Assembly (NCBI GenBank): GCA_964625335.1
Contig: CAZVBE010000014.1
Coordinates: 1 to 52,705 of the forward strand
DNA length: 52,705 nt
Source of the DNA: CAZGUG01 sp964625335
Lineage (GTDB): Bacteria > Bacillota > Clostridia > Ch29
Reading direction: 5' to 3'
Below are positions 16,885-26,156 of the stretch, one piece after another. The translations under genes and the position numbers were made by a program. The notes beneath the pieces are model-generated. The model was not told where the DNA came from. It saw only the letters and a program-made list of their open reading frames with translations, and did not search any database. Position 1 is the first letter of the stretch. Each line of letters opens with the position of its first letter.

Positions 16885-17654
16885 ACGGCTTCCTCCTCTT
16901 TCCCCAAATATGCCTCTATTACCTTGGGGTTATTTTGTACTTCCTGTACATTGCCCTCTGCAATTTTAACTCCGTAGTCAATTACAAATACTTTTTCGGA
17001 AATCTTCATAACAAGACCCATATCATGCTCAATTAAGAAAACAGTCATATTTCTTTCATCCCGTATACGCCGTATTAGTTCTATCAACTGCATTTTTTCG
17101 TCATAATTAAGTCCGGCAGCTGGTTCATCCAGCAGCAAAAGCTTTGGTTGCGTTGCCAGCGCCCTTGCCCATTCTACCCTTCTTTGGTCTCCATAGGGTA
17201 AATTTTTTGCCACTCTATCTTTTTTGTCCAGAATGCCGATAAAGTCCATACATTCCAATGCAACTTCCCTTATTCTCTTTTCTTCGGCTCTCTGGGAGGG
17301 GGGCCTTAATATGGCTCCCGATACACCGGCTGAAGCACGGCAGTGCATTCCGGACATAACATTTTCCATAACAGTTAAATTCTTAAACAGCCGAAGATTC
17401 TGGAATGTCCTGGCCATCCCCATAGCTGTGATTTTATGCGGTTTTTGTTTCATAACGCTCTGACCCTGGAACAGTATATTTCCTTCCTGGGGTTTATAAA
17501 AACCGGTAAGGCAGTTAAAAAGCGATGTTTTCCCCGCCCCGTTAGGTCCTATGAGGCTCTCAATGGAACCCTCCTCGATTCCAAAACTGACCTTATTTAC
17601 TGCGGTAAGTCCTCCAAATCTTAATGTTAAGTCTTTAATCTCTAGAATCACCAT
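16881..17654 (-). CDS. livG: Branched-chain amino-acid ABC transporter ATPase
   Basis: A 257-residue ABC ATPase of the LivG type. Walker A is GPNGAGKTS, the LivG-specific MARTFQNLRLFKNLTV is present, the signature is the variant LPYGDQRRVEWARAL, and Walker B is LLLLDEPAAGLN. It pairs with LivF under LivHM. GGGGTGA precedes the ATG; 42 bases separate it from livM. Confidence 0.95.
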   Translation of the reverse strand: MVILEIKDLTLRFGGLTAVNKVSFGIEEGSIESLIGPNGAGKTSLFNCLTGFYKPQEGNILFQGQSVMKQKPHKITAMGMARTFQNLRLFKNLTVMENVMSGMHCRASAGVSGAILRPPSQRAEEKRIREVALECMDFIGILDKKDRVAKNLPYGDQRRVEWARALATQPKLLLLDEPAAGLNYDEKMQLIELIRRIRDERNMTVFLIEHDMGLVMKISEKVFVIDYGVKIAEGNVQEVQNNPKVIEAYLGKEEEAV

Positions 17655-17696
17655 AGTTCACCCCGTCCGCTAAAAATTTTTCCCCAGCAGTAAGTA

Positions 17697-18701
17697 TCAG
17701 GTATTGCGTTCAGGCCACAGCCCCTGGGGACGATAAATCATCAAAATCAACAGTAGTACGCCAAAGATTAGCATCCTGTACTGGCCAATCCCTCTGAAAA
17801 TCTCGGGAAAAATTACTACTGCAAATGCTCCAAGTATTACACCCGGAATCTTTCCCATTCCTCCAAGTACTACCGCCAGCAAAATCATGACTGACTGGGT
17901 AAACAAAAAGGATTCCGGTGAAATAGATGTCATTTTCACTGCCATGAAAGAGCCTGCAATGGCTCCAAACACAGATCCTATAACAAATGCATATAGGCGG
18001 ACTGCAACAACATTAATACCCATTGCCTCGGCAGCGTCCTCATCCTCCCTGATGCACTTCCATGCCCTTCCCAATCTTGAATCCTGAAGCCTGTATGAGA
18101 TGAAAATAGCAAATATCGCCAGCATCAAAAATGCGTAATAAAAATGATTTATCTTATACAATGCCATACCAAACAGGGCAGGCCTGTCTATTCCAACCAA
18201 CCCGGTAGCCCGTCCGGTTATAGCCATATTTCTGGCTGCCAGTCTGATGATTTCACCGAAACCCAGGGTAACTATAGCCAGATAATCGCTTCTTAACTTA
18301 AGAGTTGGTCCCCCAATTGCCAGCCCGGCTATAATTGCCATAAGAACACTGACAGGCAGAGTAAGCCAGAAGCTAACCCCGAAACGCAGAATCAATATTC
18401 CGGTGGTATAGGCGCCAACGGCAAAAAATGCTGCATAACCCAGGCTTAATAGCCCTGCAAATCCAACTATTATGTTAAGGCCCAGGCATACGATTACATG
18501 AAACCAAACGTTTGTCATTACCTCCATAAAATACATGCTTGTAGTCATAGGCAAATAAAGCAGCAGGGCTGTGGCTGCCGCCAAAACACTATACCGTATT
18601 TTTCTATTATCAAAAATTACGTACAATCTATTAATCAATTCTACTAAAGGGTTATCACGTTTTGTAGCTGTCTGAGCAGCTGCAGTCTGTTTTTCCTTCA
18701 T
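17697..18701 (-). CDS. livM: Branched-chain amino-acid ABC transporter permease
   Basis: A 334-residue permease with a cytoplasmic N-terminus of about 38 residues and about nine to ten membrane spans. Family motifs are LGLNIIVGFAGLLSLGYAAF and the coupling loop RAWKCIREDEDAAEAMGIN, which contacts the ATPases. GAGAGGATG lies ahead of the ATG; livH ends 5 bases upstream. Together with LivH it forms the membrane channel. Confidence 0.95.
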   Translation of the reverse strand: MKEKQTAAAQTATKRDNPLVELINRLYVIFDNRKIRYSVLAAATALLLYLPMTTSMYFMEVMTNVWFHVIVCLGLNIIVGFAGLLSLGYAAFFAVGAYTTGILILRFGVSFWLTLPVSVLMAIIAGLAIGGPTLKLRSDYLAIVTLGFGEIIRLAARNMAITGRATGLVGIDRPALFGMALYKINHFYYAFLMLAIFAIFISYRLQDSRLGRAWKCIREDEDAAEAMGINVVAVRLYAFVIGSVFGAIAGSFMAVKMTSISPESFLFTQSVMILLAVVLGGMGKIPGVILGAFAVVIFPEIFRGIGQYRMLIFGVLLLILMIYRPQGLWPERNT

Positions 18702-18706
18702 AGACT

Positions 18707-19624
18707 CTACATCCTCTCGCTTTCTTTTTTACCCAAAAGCCCCGTCGGTTTAAAAATCAGTATAAGAATAAGTATCGAAAAGGAAAATACATCCTTCCAC
18801 TCTGAGCCAATAAAGGGAATCTGTGTTCCAAAGGACTCCAACAGGCCCAACAGCAGTCCGCCCAGCATGGCGCCGGGGATTATCCCAATTCCGCCAATAA
18901 CAGCAGCGGTAAATGCTTTAATACCTATTACAAAACCCATGAAGAAATGCAGGCTTCCATAATACACGCCTGCCATCATTCCCGCAGAAGCAGCCAGCGC
19001 CGAACCGACAAAAAATGTAAGAGCAATAATTTTATTTACGTTAACACCCATAAGACGACAGCAGTCACGGTCCATGGAGATTGCCCTCATTGCCTTGCCG
19101 TACATGGTCCTTGTAATAAACAAATGAAGGATTAGCATCAGTGAAACCGCTGCCACTATCAAGATGGCCTGGGTATAAGTAACATGCACGCTGCCCAGGG
19201 AAAAGCCCTCATAACCCAATCCGGTCCCATAGGCCTTATATTCACCACCGGTAATAACCATTACGGAATTATACAAAATCATAGAAACGCCCAATGCGGT
19301 AATTAACAGTGAAAGACGCGGTGCTTCCCTCAAAGGCTTGTAAGCAATCCTCTCTATCAGCACACCCAGCAAACCTACAATTATCATTGTAATCAGCATT
19401 GCTGCAACTATTCCAAACCAGCCTTTACCGAGAAAGGTCCCTCCAAAGAAAGATAACAAGGATAAACTGCAAAAACCGCCCACCATATATATATCTGCAT
19501 GGGCGAAATTAAGAAGTTTTACTATTCCATAAACCATAGAATAACCAAGAGCGACCAGTCCATAAAAGGATCCCAGAAGCAAGCCGTTGAACAACTGCTG
19601 AATGAAAATTTCTTGAAAAGACAT
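18707..19624 (-). CDS. livH: Branched-chain amino-acid ABC transporter permease
   Basis: A 305-residue permease of about eight spans. It shows the LivH signature NGLLLGSFYGLVALGYSMVY and the loop GKAMRAISMDRDCCRLMGVN that meets the ATPases. It is separated from livK by a 32-bp perfect palindrome, which may reduce its expression relative to the binding protein. Confidence 0.95.
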   Translation of the reverse strand: MSFQEIFIQQLFNGLLLGSFYGLVALGYSMVYGIVKLLNFAHADIYMVGGFCSLSLLSFFGGTFLGKGWFGIVAAMLITMIIVGLLGVLIERIAYKPLREAPRLSLLITALGVSMILYNSVMVITGGEYKAYGTGLGYEGFSLGSVHVTYTQAILIVAAVSLMLILHLFITRTMYGKAMRAISMDRDCCRLMGVNVNKIIALTFFVGSALAASAGMMAGVYYGSLHFFMGFVIGIKAFTAAVIGGIGIIPGAMLGGLLLGLLESFGTQIPFIGSEWKDVFSFSILILILIFKPTGLLGKKESERM

Positions 19625-19654
19625 AAGCTCACCCTTTCATTTATGAAGGTATAC

Positions 19655-19686
19655 GCAGGTCAGGAGTCTTAAGACTCCTGACCTGC
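19655..19686. repeat. 32-bp perfect palindrome between livK and livH
   Basis: GCAGGTCAGGAGTCTT is mirrored exactly by AAGACTCCTGACCTGC. There is no T-run on the minus strand, so it reads as a processing or stability hairpin or a partial terminator protecting the livK part of the message. Confidence 0.7.
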
Positions 19687-19695
19687 GCCAACATT

Positions 19696-20862
19696 TTACT
19701 CAGCCAGGACCCATTTGCCGCCTTCACCTTTTATGATTATGAAGTTACTTTCTTCAAGGATATACTCAGGTGTAAAGGTGACTGTTCCGGAAAGGGTTTC
19801 GAAATTCTTAGTTGCTGCCAATGCATCCCGAATAGCCTCAGGATCGGTGCTTCCCGCTCTTTCAATAGCATCTGCCAGAAGATGGGTGCCATCATAGGCA
19901 AGCCCTGAATAGGGGCCCGGCTCCTGACCGAATTCTGCATTATACTTGGAAATGAATTGCGCTGCTGCCGGCAAAAAGTCTACAACAGGAGGTGATGTGC
20001 AGTATACTCCTTCGCCTGCCGCTCCTGCAATTTCCAGCAGCTGTACAGAGCTGGAACCATCGGCCACAACGATATCGCCGGTAAATCCTCCCTGACGCAG
20101 CTGCCTTATCAGAAGTGCTCCGTCAGCGTGATAAGCTGTCCAGTATACTCCTTCAGCACCGGATGCTTTTATCTTGGTAACCAGGGATGAGAAATCCTGT
20201 TCTCCCTTGTTTACCACATCATAGGCCACAACCTCTTTGCCTCTTTTCTCCCATTCTTCCCTTGTCAGGGTTGCCAAATCCTCGGAAAAACCGTCTCCCT
20301 GATGGACTAGGGCCAATTTGGTAGAGCCAAAGCCTTCAAAGCAGTCAGCAGCAGCATTTGCCTGATGATAGCCGGGGCTGTTTATCATGAAGCTCCAACC
20401 TGCATTCTCATCAATTAACTGTGTGGAATTGGCTGCTATTATAACAAAGGGCACCTTGGCATCTCCATAAATCTTCAATGTGGGTATGGTTGCACCCGAA
20501 CAATATCCTCCAAGTACAGCCGTGACTTCAGACGATACAAGTTTGCTGGCAGCGGCACTGCCCATCTGTGGGTCACAACCGTCATCACCCACAACATATT
20601 TAACCTCCTTGCCCAGTATGCCGCCTGCTGCATTTATCTCATCCATTGCAATCTTTATGGCGTTCTCCATATCCTTCCCATATGTAGCTTCTGAACCGGT
20701 AACAGGTACCATCACACCAATAAGCATTTCTCCGTCAAACTGCGGTGCTTCCGCTGAATCAGGTCCTTCATCCTTCGGTTCCTCAGCCGGCTGACCGCAG
20801 CCAAAAACCCCGGATGCCAAAAGAACAACTACAAGCGCTAGTAGCCAAAGTCTTTTTGTCAT
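19696..20862 (-). CDS. livK: Branched-chain amino-acid ABC transporter substrate-binding lipoprotein
   Basis: A 388-residue type-I periplasmic-binding-like protein of the Liv family, held outside the membrane as a lipoprotein: signal MTKRLWLLALVVVLLASGVF then Gly-Cys22, followed by an acidic linker. Family features include IGVMVPVTGSEATYGKDMEN, GGILGKEVKYVVGDDGCDP and AVLGGYCSGATIPTLKIYG. GGGGAGG lies 8 bases before the ATG at 20862. It is the first gene of the operon. Specificity among Leu/Ile/Val, other amino acids, amides or urea cannot be settled from sequence. Confidence 0.95.
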   Translation of the reverse strand: MTKRLWLLALVVVLLASGVFGCGQPAEEPKDEGPDSAEAPQFDGEMLIGVMVPVTGSEATYGKDMENAIKIAMDEINAAGGILGKEVKYVVGDDGCDPQMGSAAASKLVSSEVTAVLGGYCSGATIPTLKIYGDAKVPFVIIAANSTQLIDENAGWSFMINSPGYHQANAAADCFEGFGSTKLALVHQGDGFSEDLATLTREEWEKRGKEVVAYDVVNKGEQDFSSLVTKIKASGAEGVYWTAYHADGALLIRQLRQGGFTGDIVVADGSSSVQLLEIAGAAGEGVYCTSPPVVDFLPAAAQFISKYNAEFGQEPGPYSGLAYDGTHLLADAIERAGSTDPEAIRDALAATKNFETLSGTVTFTPEYILEESNFIIIKGEGGKWVLAE

Positions 20863-21429
20863 CAAATCAACCTCCCCTTTTTTTATTAAAAGCCCCTGTG
20901 ACCCTGAATCCTTCTGACAACAGATCACCGGGTTCTTGCACAAACTGGCTAAACCCTATAATATTGTATCAACGCATTTTGGTTCTGTTTTTTTGTTCGA
21001 AATGATAACCATATCCCGCGAGTTATATGGTTTCTATAAAAACTCTGTATTAGATTTGCTTTAAGACTGGAAATATAACGAAATGTATGTCGTGAAAAGA
21101 TTGTATTAATACACCATAAAAAATATTATGCTGTTCCTCCAGCGTTGATATTTAAAGCTTATGCCTTATGAGGTTTTCAAAGGGCAGTGGTAAAATATTG
21201 GTTTAATATTTATACACTGCAACGTATTTTTCTGCAAAGCTAATTAAAAAAAATTCTCCCTGGAAACAATAAAAGGCTGGTGCAGAATTTTTTCTTGCCA
21301 ATGGTTTAGCTTTATAAAAATATAACTAAAACGGTTATTTATACTTAAACAAAAATATACCACTAATTTCAGTTAATGTAAAGGGGATTTTTTTACCATT
21401 ACCCCTGCCTGTCTGTCTGATTCCAGCTA
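20863..21429. other. AT-rich intergenic region, no gene seen
   Basis: 567 bases between livK and the PglX-like gene. It should contain the livK promoter, but I see no box pair of good quality. A TATTAT on the minus strand near 20961 has a poor -35. At about 21247-21293, AAAAAATTCT and AGAATTTTTT can pair, forming a weak U-rich hairpin that may end the methyltransferase transcript. No tRNA, riboswitch or ORF is supported. Confidence 0.5.
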
Positions 21430-24400
21430 TTATATTTTTGCCATAAGGTTCACCCTATGGGTCTCCCCTGCGCCCGGTCCCGGGATGCCAATTCCCTGAA
21501 ATTTTGAATAATTCAATTCAACTCCGTCATCGGGGTCGATAGTTATTCCCCGGGCAATCGCCCGGGACAATGCCATGTCATAAACCGCGCATTCCCCAAG
21601 GCGTTTTTCTGCAAGTTTTCTTCTGTTTTGTATTTCTTTAACCTCTGCCCGACATTCCTCCAAGGCTATTATGGTCTTCGCTTTGTTCAGCTCTTCGCGG
21701 TAAATCTCCTCCGCCCTGTGCACATAATCCCTTTGCAAAAGCGAAAGGGTTGAAGAGCCAAAACGGTGCATGTAAACAAGGGCTTTAAAGGCGTTTTCCC
21801 TGCCGGTATCGAACAGCCAGTAAACAGGCCGCTTATTATACATTACCAAATGGTCCTTATAGAAGTCCTTCAAAAAATATCTGCCGATGGCCGCCTTTGC
21901 GGTTTCGCCAGGTCTTTTGCCAAGGCTTTGGGCTATGTATTCCATGTTCTCCTCCAGGGTCCCTTTGCCAAAGGCAGCCTCCACAAAAGCTGTAAAACGG
22001 CTTAAGATATTGTCCTGAAAGTATTCTCCATCCATAACCGGTATTATATTGTCGGTCTTTACCGCACAGCTTAAATACTGCCCGGGATCTAATGGCCCCC
22101 CTGCATACACAAGACCCTTCCGGTCCAGGGAATACCGGCCAAACATACACCCCACCGCATAGGATATCAGCGATCTGATATCCCTTGACCGGTCGGCTCT
22201 GTTTAAGGTTATATCATCATCCCTAATCTCCGGGGTTATCTCCTGGGCCAGCCCGCTGGCCTCTATGAATATCCTGTTTAGTTCCTCTTCATTTTCCCTG
22301 AGGCGGCTAAAATAACCTTCTGTAAATCCCGACCAGTTGTCAAAGGCTTGTTCTATGGTATTTAAGCCCCTCCTGTGTACAAGCAGCGGGTGACGTTTGA
22401 AATCCGGTGAGATTTCCCGAAAGTCCCAATCTGTTTTGGATATATTAATGTTTTGCTCCGCCAATGATCCTATCCTTTCCCTCAGGGCCCTGTCCCTGAT
22501 TTCCGGCAGGGGCAGGTTTTTTATATCGCCAACCTGTATATTAAAGGTTGGGTTAAGGATATATAAAAACTTTTTGGATAGCTTGCTGCACAAAAAGGCA
22601 AGTACAAGCAGCAGGTCTTCTTTCGGCGGAAAAACGCAGGAACCCGCTACATCGAACAGTGATCCTCCCGGGGAATACCTTGCCCCCATATTATTGGAAA
22701 TAAAGGTGTAGGTTATGGCCTCTTTAAAGTAGCACTCTATATTTTTTATCGTCCTTGTATAGTTGCCGTACAGGGAGGAAGCCAGTTTCTTTATTTCTTC
22801 GCCGTTGTTTTGCCAGTTAACCACAAATTGGTTGTTTCCGTACCACTTCCTGTACGACCCGCCCTTATTATAGGGGAACCACTTACATCCGCTCCTTTGG
22901 GCTATGTCGGCGCTTGCGAACCCGTACCCAATGTCCTTATACGATACTTCATACCAGTATCTTACAAACCTGTTGTTGTCGGAAGTGGCCATTCCCTGCC
23001 TTGGCAGCGCCAATTCGCCGAGTTTCCTGTTTTTTGTGAAGGCATCTATCATTCCCTTGCCTGCCCAGTACGCAAAGGGCTTACCCGGGATGGCCCCAAG
23101 GTCGGATATCCGTATTGAATATTTTATGCCTTTGTCACAACCCTTTATCATATCCAAAAGGGCTGCCTTCTTTTCCTCCGAGCTGCCGCAGCTTTGAAGA
23201 CTTGTAAATACCGACCGGTATTCTCCGCCGGGCAGCCTCCTTGCAACAAAGGCCGTAGTCTGCACAATGGTCCCTATACCATTTTCAAAGGCATTTGAAC
23301 CAAGGTGCAGCATACTGCATATACAGCACTTGTTAACGAACTTTTCCCTGAATGTTTTGTAGCTTGACAGAAACATCCAGGAATGCTGGTTGATAAGGGA
23401 GAGATACCCGCCGGGCACTGTCATGTTTTTGGCCAGTTCCATAAATACTGTAAACAAATCGTATTTCGAATGCCTGTAATGGGTGCTGATATAACCGGCA
23501 AGCCGGTCATTCATACCCCTAATCCCCATATAGGGAGGATTGGTCACCACAACATGATATTTTCCCTTCATTATATCGGCTTGCTTTATCAAAGACGATA
23601 TTTTGTTTAAACCAACCTTCTCACACCATTTTTGCAGCCGCTTCAAATCCATATCCGGCAGCTTTATTATTGAACCATATTCCCTGGCATCGTAAAACGC
23701 CTCCAAAAGAAGCTTAATATCCCTCCGGCACCCCTCCGGTATTGTGCCTGTCCGTTCACAACCCGTTATCGAAACTGCTTCATCAAAAACCAAGCCGTTG
23801 CTCTCCTGTATCCGGCACAGGTTGAGCTCTATCTTCCTGCTGAAAATATCTGGGTCCTTGCTTCTGGCCTTCATCATAAGGGCAAAGCATGCCAGAGCGC
23901 CGGCTCTGTCATCAATGTCCAGTCCATACAGGTTTTTTTGAAGGATAAGTTTGGGTATATCCCCCTTTGAATATCCAAAGGACAGGTATATGCTGTAGAG
24001 AACATCAAAGGCATATACCAGTATATGGCCGCTGCCCACTGCCGGGTCCAACAACCTGATATGTTCGGGAGACAGCCGGCTTTTGCTGTCGGCTTCGGCA
24101 AGCTGCTCCTCCACGCCTGGTGTCTGAGGGGCTTCTTCTATGTAATAGAGCCATTTGGACCTTAATTCCCGGTCGGGATGGGACTTCAGCCACAGCCTGC
24201 CGAGGGAGTTTTCCACCATGTATTTTACTATCCAGTCGGGAGTAAACAGCTGGGTCGCCGCCGGTATATCCTCCTTGGCTATCTTCTTGTTTTTTCTTAA
24301 ACCCGCAAAAACCTCGTCCTTCTTTTTGGATATGAAGTATTGGTACAGCCATCCGGTAATCTGGGGATTATCCCTGAAGGCTTCGTTTCCTATACTTTTA

Positions 24401-24963
24401 ACCATATCTCTTATCAGACCGCCTTCGCCAAGCAGCCTATCCGGCAGCAACAGTTGCTCGTATCCGTAATTATCTTTAAATATAAACGGTAAAATGCCGG
24501 CCAGTTGCTTACACTGCCAGACCAGCAGGTACCTGTAAAGTTCTTCGGTCTTACCGGTATCACGGCATTTTGCTATATAATCCTTATCTATGTTCGGCTT
24601 AAGGTTTAGAGCTTCCTTAATAATCTCCGGCTCTCCGCCGGCCGTTTCCCCGGACGGCAGCATCCTGATACCGGATGGAAGATAACCGTTTGCCTCCATA
24701 TATCTTAAGCAGGTAAACCTGTTAAACCAGACACATGCCGCATCCTCCACAACCCGGTCAAATCCCCTGCTATAGACATCTTTAACAAGAGCGTCCCGCA
24801 TTATCGATAAAGACGCGGGGACGTTTCCCGTGTCCCTGTCAACAGTTTTGGGCATCTCAATTTTGCCTTCGGTTATGCCCAATTCCGCCGCACGCAGGAC
24901 AATCTGTTGGGTAAGGTCTGTCCTCGCCCTTAATGCAAAATTCCTGAGCCCGTCTTTCCCCAA
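21430..24963 (-). CDS. pglX: PglX-type (BREX-like) adenine-specific DNA methyltransferase
   Basis: A 1177-residue protein resembling PglX, the site-specific N6-adenine methyltransferase of BREX phage-defence systems. SAM motif I is LLDPAVGSGHILVYAFD and catalytic motif IV is VVTNPPYMG; a long target-recognition region follows. The start is a TTG at 24963 with GGGGGGG upstream; the resulting opening GKDGLRNFALRART matches the usual K.ALKNFAxWAR start of PglX. No pglZ, brxA, brxB, brxC or brxL lies near; the flanks are amino-acid transport and ECF genes. It could be a solitary epigenetic methyltransferase, a type IIG-like enzyme (but no nuclease motif is recognised), or a BREX leftover. Confidence 0.85.
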   Translation of the reverse strand: MGKDGLRNFALRARTDLTQQIVLRAAELGITEGKIEMPKTVDRDTGNVPASLSIMRDALVKDVYSRGFDRVVEDAACVWFNRFTCLRYMEANGYLPSGIRMLPSGETAGGEPEIIKEALNLKPNIDKDYIAKCRDTGKTEELYRYLLVWQCKQLAGILPFIFKDNYGYEQLLLPDRLLGEGGLIRDMVKSIGNEAFRDNPQITGWLYQYFISKKKDEVFAGLRKNKKIAKEDIPAATQLFTPDWIVKYMVENSLGRLWLKSHPDRELRSKWLYYIEEAPQTPGVEEQLAEADSKSRLSPEHIRLLDPAVGSGHILVYAFDVLYSIYLSFGYSKGDIPKLILQKNLYGLDIDDRAGALACFALMMKARSKDPDIFSRKIELNLCRIQESNGLVFDEAVSITGCERTGTIPEGCRRDIKLLLEAFYDAREYGSIIKLPDMDLKRLQKWCEKVGLNKISSLIKQADIMKGKYHVVVTNPPYMGIRGMNDRLAGYISTHYRHSKYDLFTVFMELAKNMTVPGGYLSLINQHSWMFLSSYKTFREKFVNKCCICSMLHLGSNAFENGIGTIVQTTAFVARRLPGGEYRSVFTSLQSCGSSEEKKAALLDMIKGCDKGIKYSIRISDLGAIPGKPFAYWAGKGMIDAFTKNRKLGELALPRQGMATSDNNRFVRYWYEVSYKDIGYGFASADIAQRSGCKWFPYNKGGSYRKWYGNNQFVVNWQNNGEEIKKLASSLYGNYTRTIKNIECYFKEAITYTFISNNMGARYSPGGSLFDVAGSCVFPPKEDLLLVLAFLCSKLSKKFLYILNPTFNIQVGDIKNLPLPEIRDRALRERIGSLAEQNINISKTDWDFREISPDFKRHPLLVHRRGLNTIEQAFDNWSGFTEGYFSRLRENEEELNRIFIEASGLAQEITPEIRDDDITLNRADRSRDIRSLISYAVGCMFGRYSLDRKGLVYAGGPLDPGQYLSCAVKTDNIIPVMDGEYFQDNILSRFTAFVEAAFGKGTLEENMEYIAQSLGKRPGETAKAAIGRYFLKDFYKDHLVMYNKRPVYWLFDTGRENAFKALVYMHRFGSSTLSLLQRDYVHRAEEIYREELNKAKTIIALEECRAEVKEIQNRRKLAEKRLGECAVYDMALSRAIARGITIDPDDGVELNYSKFQGIGIPGPGAGETHRVNLMAKI

Positions 24964-25003
24964 TACTATTCCCCCCCGGCATTCTACTGCTAATACAAGC
25001 CTT

Positions 25004-25429
25004 TTATCGGAAGGCCTTTTGTGTAAAATTCTTCACAATAGCCAGTATGTCCCGGTAATTGTCTGATTCCGCAGTCAGTTTTTCCAGGGGACACAGATCG
25101 GTCTTATGTATATTGAGAATCCCCTGAACCAAACGGTCGGCTGAATATACAATTCCGTTTGCCTCAAGCATTGTTACGGCAGCCCTGCTCATAACGGGGG
25201 TATATATTCCCGCTACTCCTCCGGATATGCAAAGCGCCGCCGCCGCTTTGCCTATAACCTTATCGGCAACACAGCTTTGCTTCATATCATCCCCCAGTTC
25301 ATCTATGGTATGAAGGAGGGGCTTTATTCCCCCTCCTTCCCTGCAGCAAATTATTGTGTTGTTTTTTACAACGACCAGCGAGCAACCGCCCTTTTTAAGC
25401 CTGGCCGCTGCTGTCTCCAGATCTCTCAT
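25004..25429 (-). CDS. DUF1893 domain protein
   Basis: A 141-residue single-domain protein of the DUF1893 family, whose structure resembles a cytidine-deaminase-like fold but whose function is unknown. The text shows CSLVVVKNNTIICCREGGGI, VADKVIGKAAAALCISGGV and a final SDNYRDILAIVKNF. The ATG at 25429 has GAGAGGGG upstream. It overlaps the preceding ECF S-component gene by 35 bases, so they are translated as a pair; this linkage is seen in other Clostridia. It ends 41 bases before the PglX start. Confidence 0.85.
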   Translation of the reverse strand: MRDLETAAARLKKGGCSLVVVKNNTIICCREGGGIKPLLHTIDELGDDMKQSCVADKVIGKAAAALCISGGVAGIYTPVMSRAAVTMLEANGIVYSADRLVQGILNIHKTDLCPLEKLTAESDNYRDILAIVKNFTQKAFR

Positions 25430-25943
25430 GTACTGTTCCCCTCTCAATCATAAATACCAAAACCGGTATCAATATCAACTGTAAAATTATCCCCGGTATT
25501 CCCGTTGCTACCGCACCCTTCACATAAATAACAGGGTCAATGTTAAACCCAAAGAACCGCATCATTACAAAGGCGGCTGTCCCCAGCGTACATCTTCCTG
25601 CTATCATCGCTAGGATTAAAGAAAGGTAAATGTTTTTCCTGAGAATCCTATGTAAAAGCCCCGCAGTAAACCCATAGACCCCCAGCTCGACAACCATCAA
25701 TGGAAGAATGGGTGGCGATATCGGCGGCATCCCCGTAAGTAAATGGCTGATTATAGGGGCGATTATCCCAACATACAGGCCAATGACTGGACATACCAGC
25801 ATTCCAGCCAGTATAACCGGTATATGCATGGGCAGAAAGACTGTCCCGCCTATACCGGTAAGGTGAAACAGCTGTGGGGTTACTACCGCAAGGGCCAGAA
25901 AAAACGCTCCATGCAAATAGTGTTTCAAAGGGATTTTGTACAT
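25395..25943 (-). CDS. ECF transporter S component (substrate-binding membrane subunit)
   Basis: A 182-residue membrane protein with about six spans, typical of S components that bind a vitamin or metabolite and dock to a shared EcfAAT energising module. The text TVFLPMHIPVILAGMLVCPV and the acidic VELGVYGFTAGLLHRIL match the family. No ecfA/ecfT genes lie near, consistent with the group II (shared module) type. CAGGAGGTGTTGGA precedes the ATG. No riboswitch is recognised upstream, so the substrate is unknown; the coupled DUF1893 gene may act on it. Confidence 0.85.
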   Translation of the reverse strand: MYKIPLKHYLHGAFFLALAVVTPQLFHLTGIGGTVFLPMHIPVILAGMLVCPVIGLYVGIIAPIISHLLTGMPPISPPILPLMVVELGVYGFTAGLLHRILRKNIYLSLILAMIAGRCTLGTAAFVMMRFFGFNIDPVIYVKGAVATGIPGIILQLILIPVLVFMIERGTVHERSGDSSGQA

Positions 25944-26083
25944 TCCAACACCTCCTGTTCTATCCGGTCCTTTACTGACGTGGTTTTCAAGCTTTCCTTT
26001 TTAGTATACCTTAAGAAGCATCAAGAATCCATATCTGCCTGGATTTAAGTTAAAAGCCAATAAATATACAAACAAACCTTAAA

Positions 26084-26119
26084 CCCCCTGCGGTGTACCG
26101 GAAACTATACCACAGGAGG
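26084..26119 (-). terminator. Terminator after the CoA-disulfide reductase fusion gene
   Basis: On the minus strand CCTCCTGTGGTAT...GTACACCGCAGGGGG pairs (with G-U pairs) and is followed by TTTAAGGTTTGTTT, about 40 bases after the stop at 26157. Confidence 0.6.
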
Positions 26120-26156
26120 CTGGGTAACATGAGCAGTGCTGCATTTACCGCTGCTT

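Noticed and set aside
21430..24963. Complete BREX phage-defence island
   Set aside because: Only the PglX-like gene is present; no pglZ, brxA, brxB, brxC or brxL text was found in either direction.
25944..26083. Vitamin or metabolite riboswitch ahead of the ECF S component
   Set aside because: No conserved aptamer core was recognised; the structure seen at 26084-26119 is the terminator of the gene upstream.
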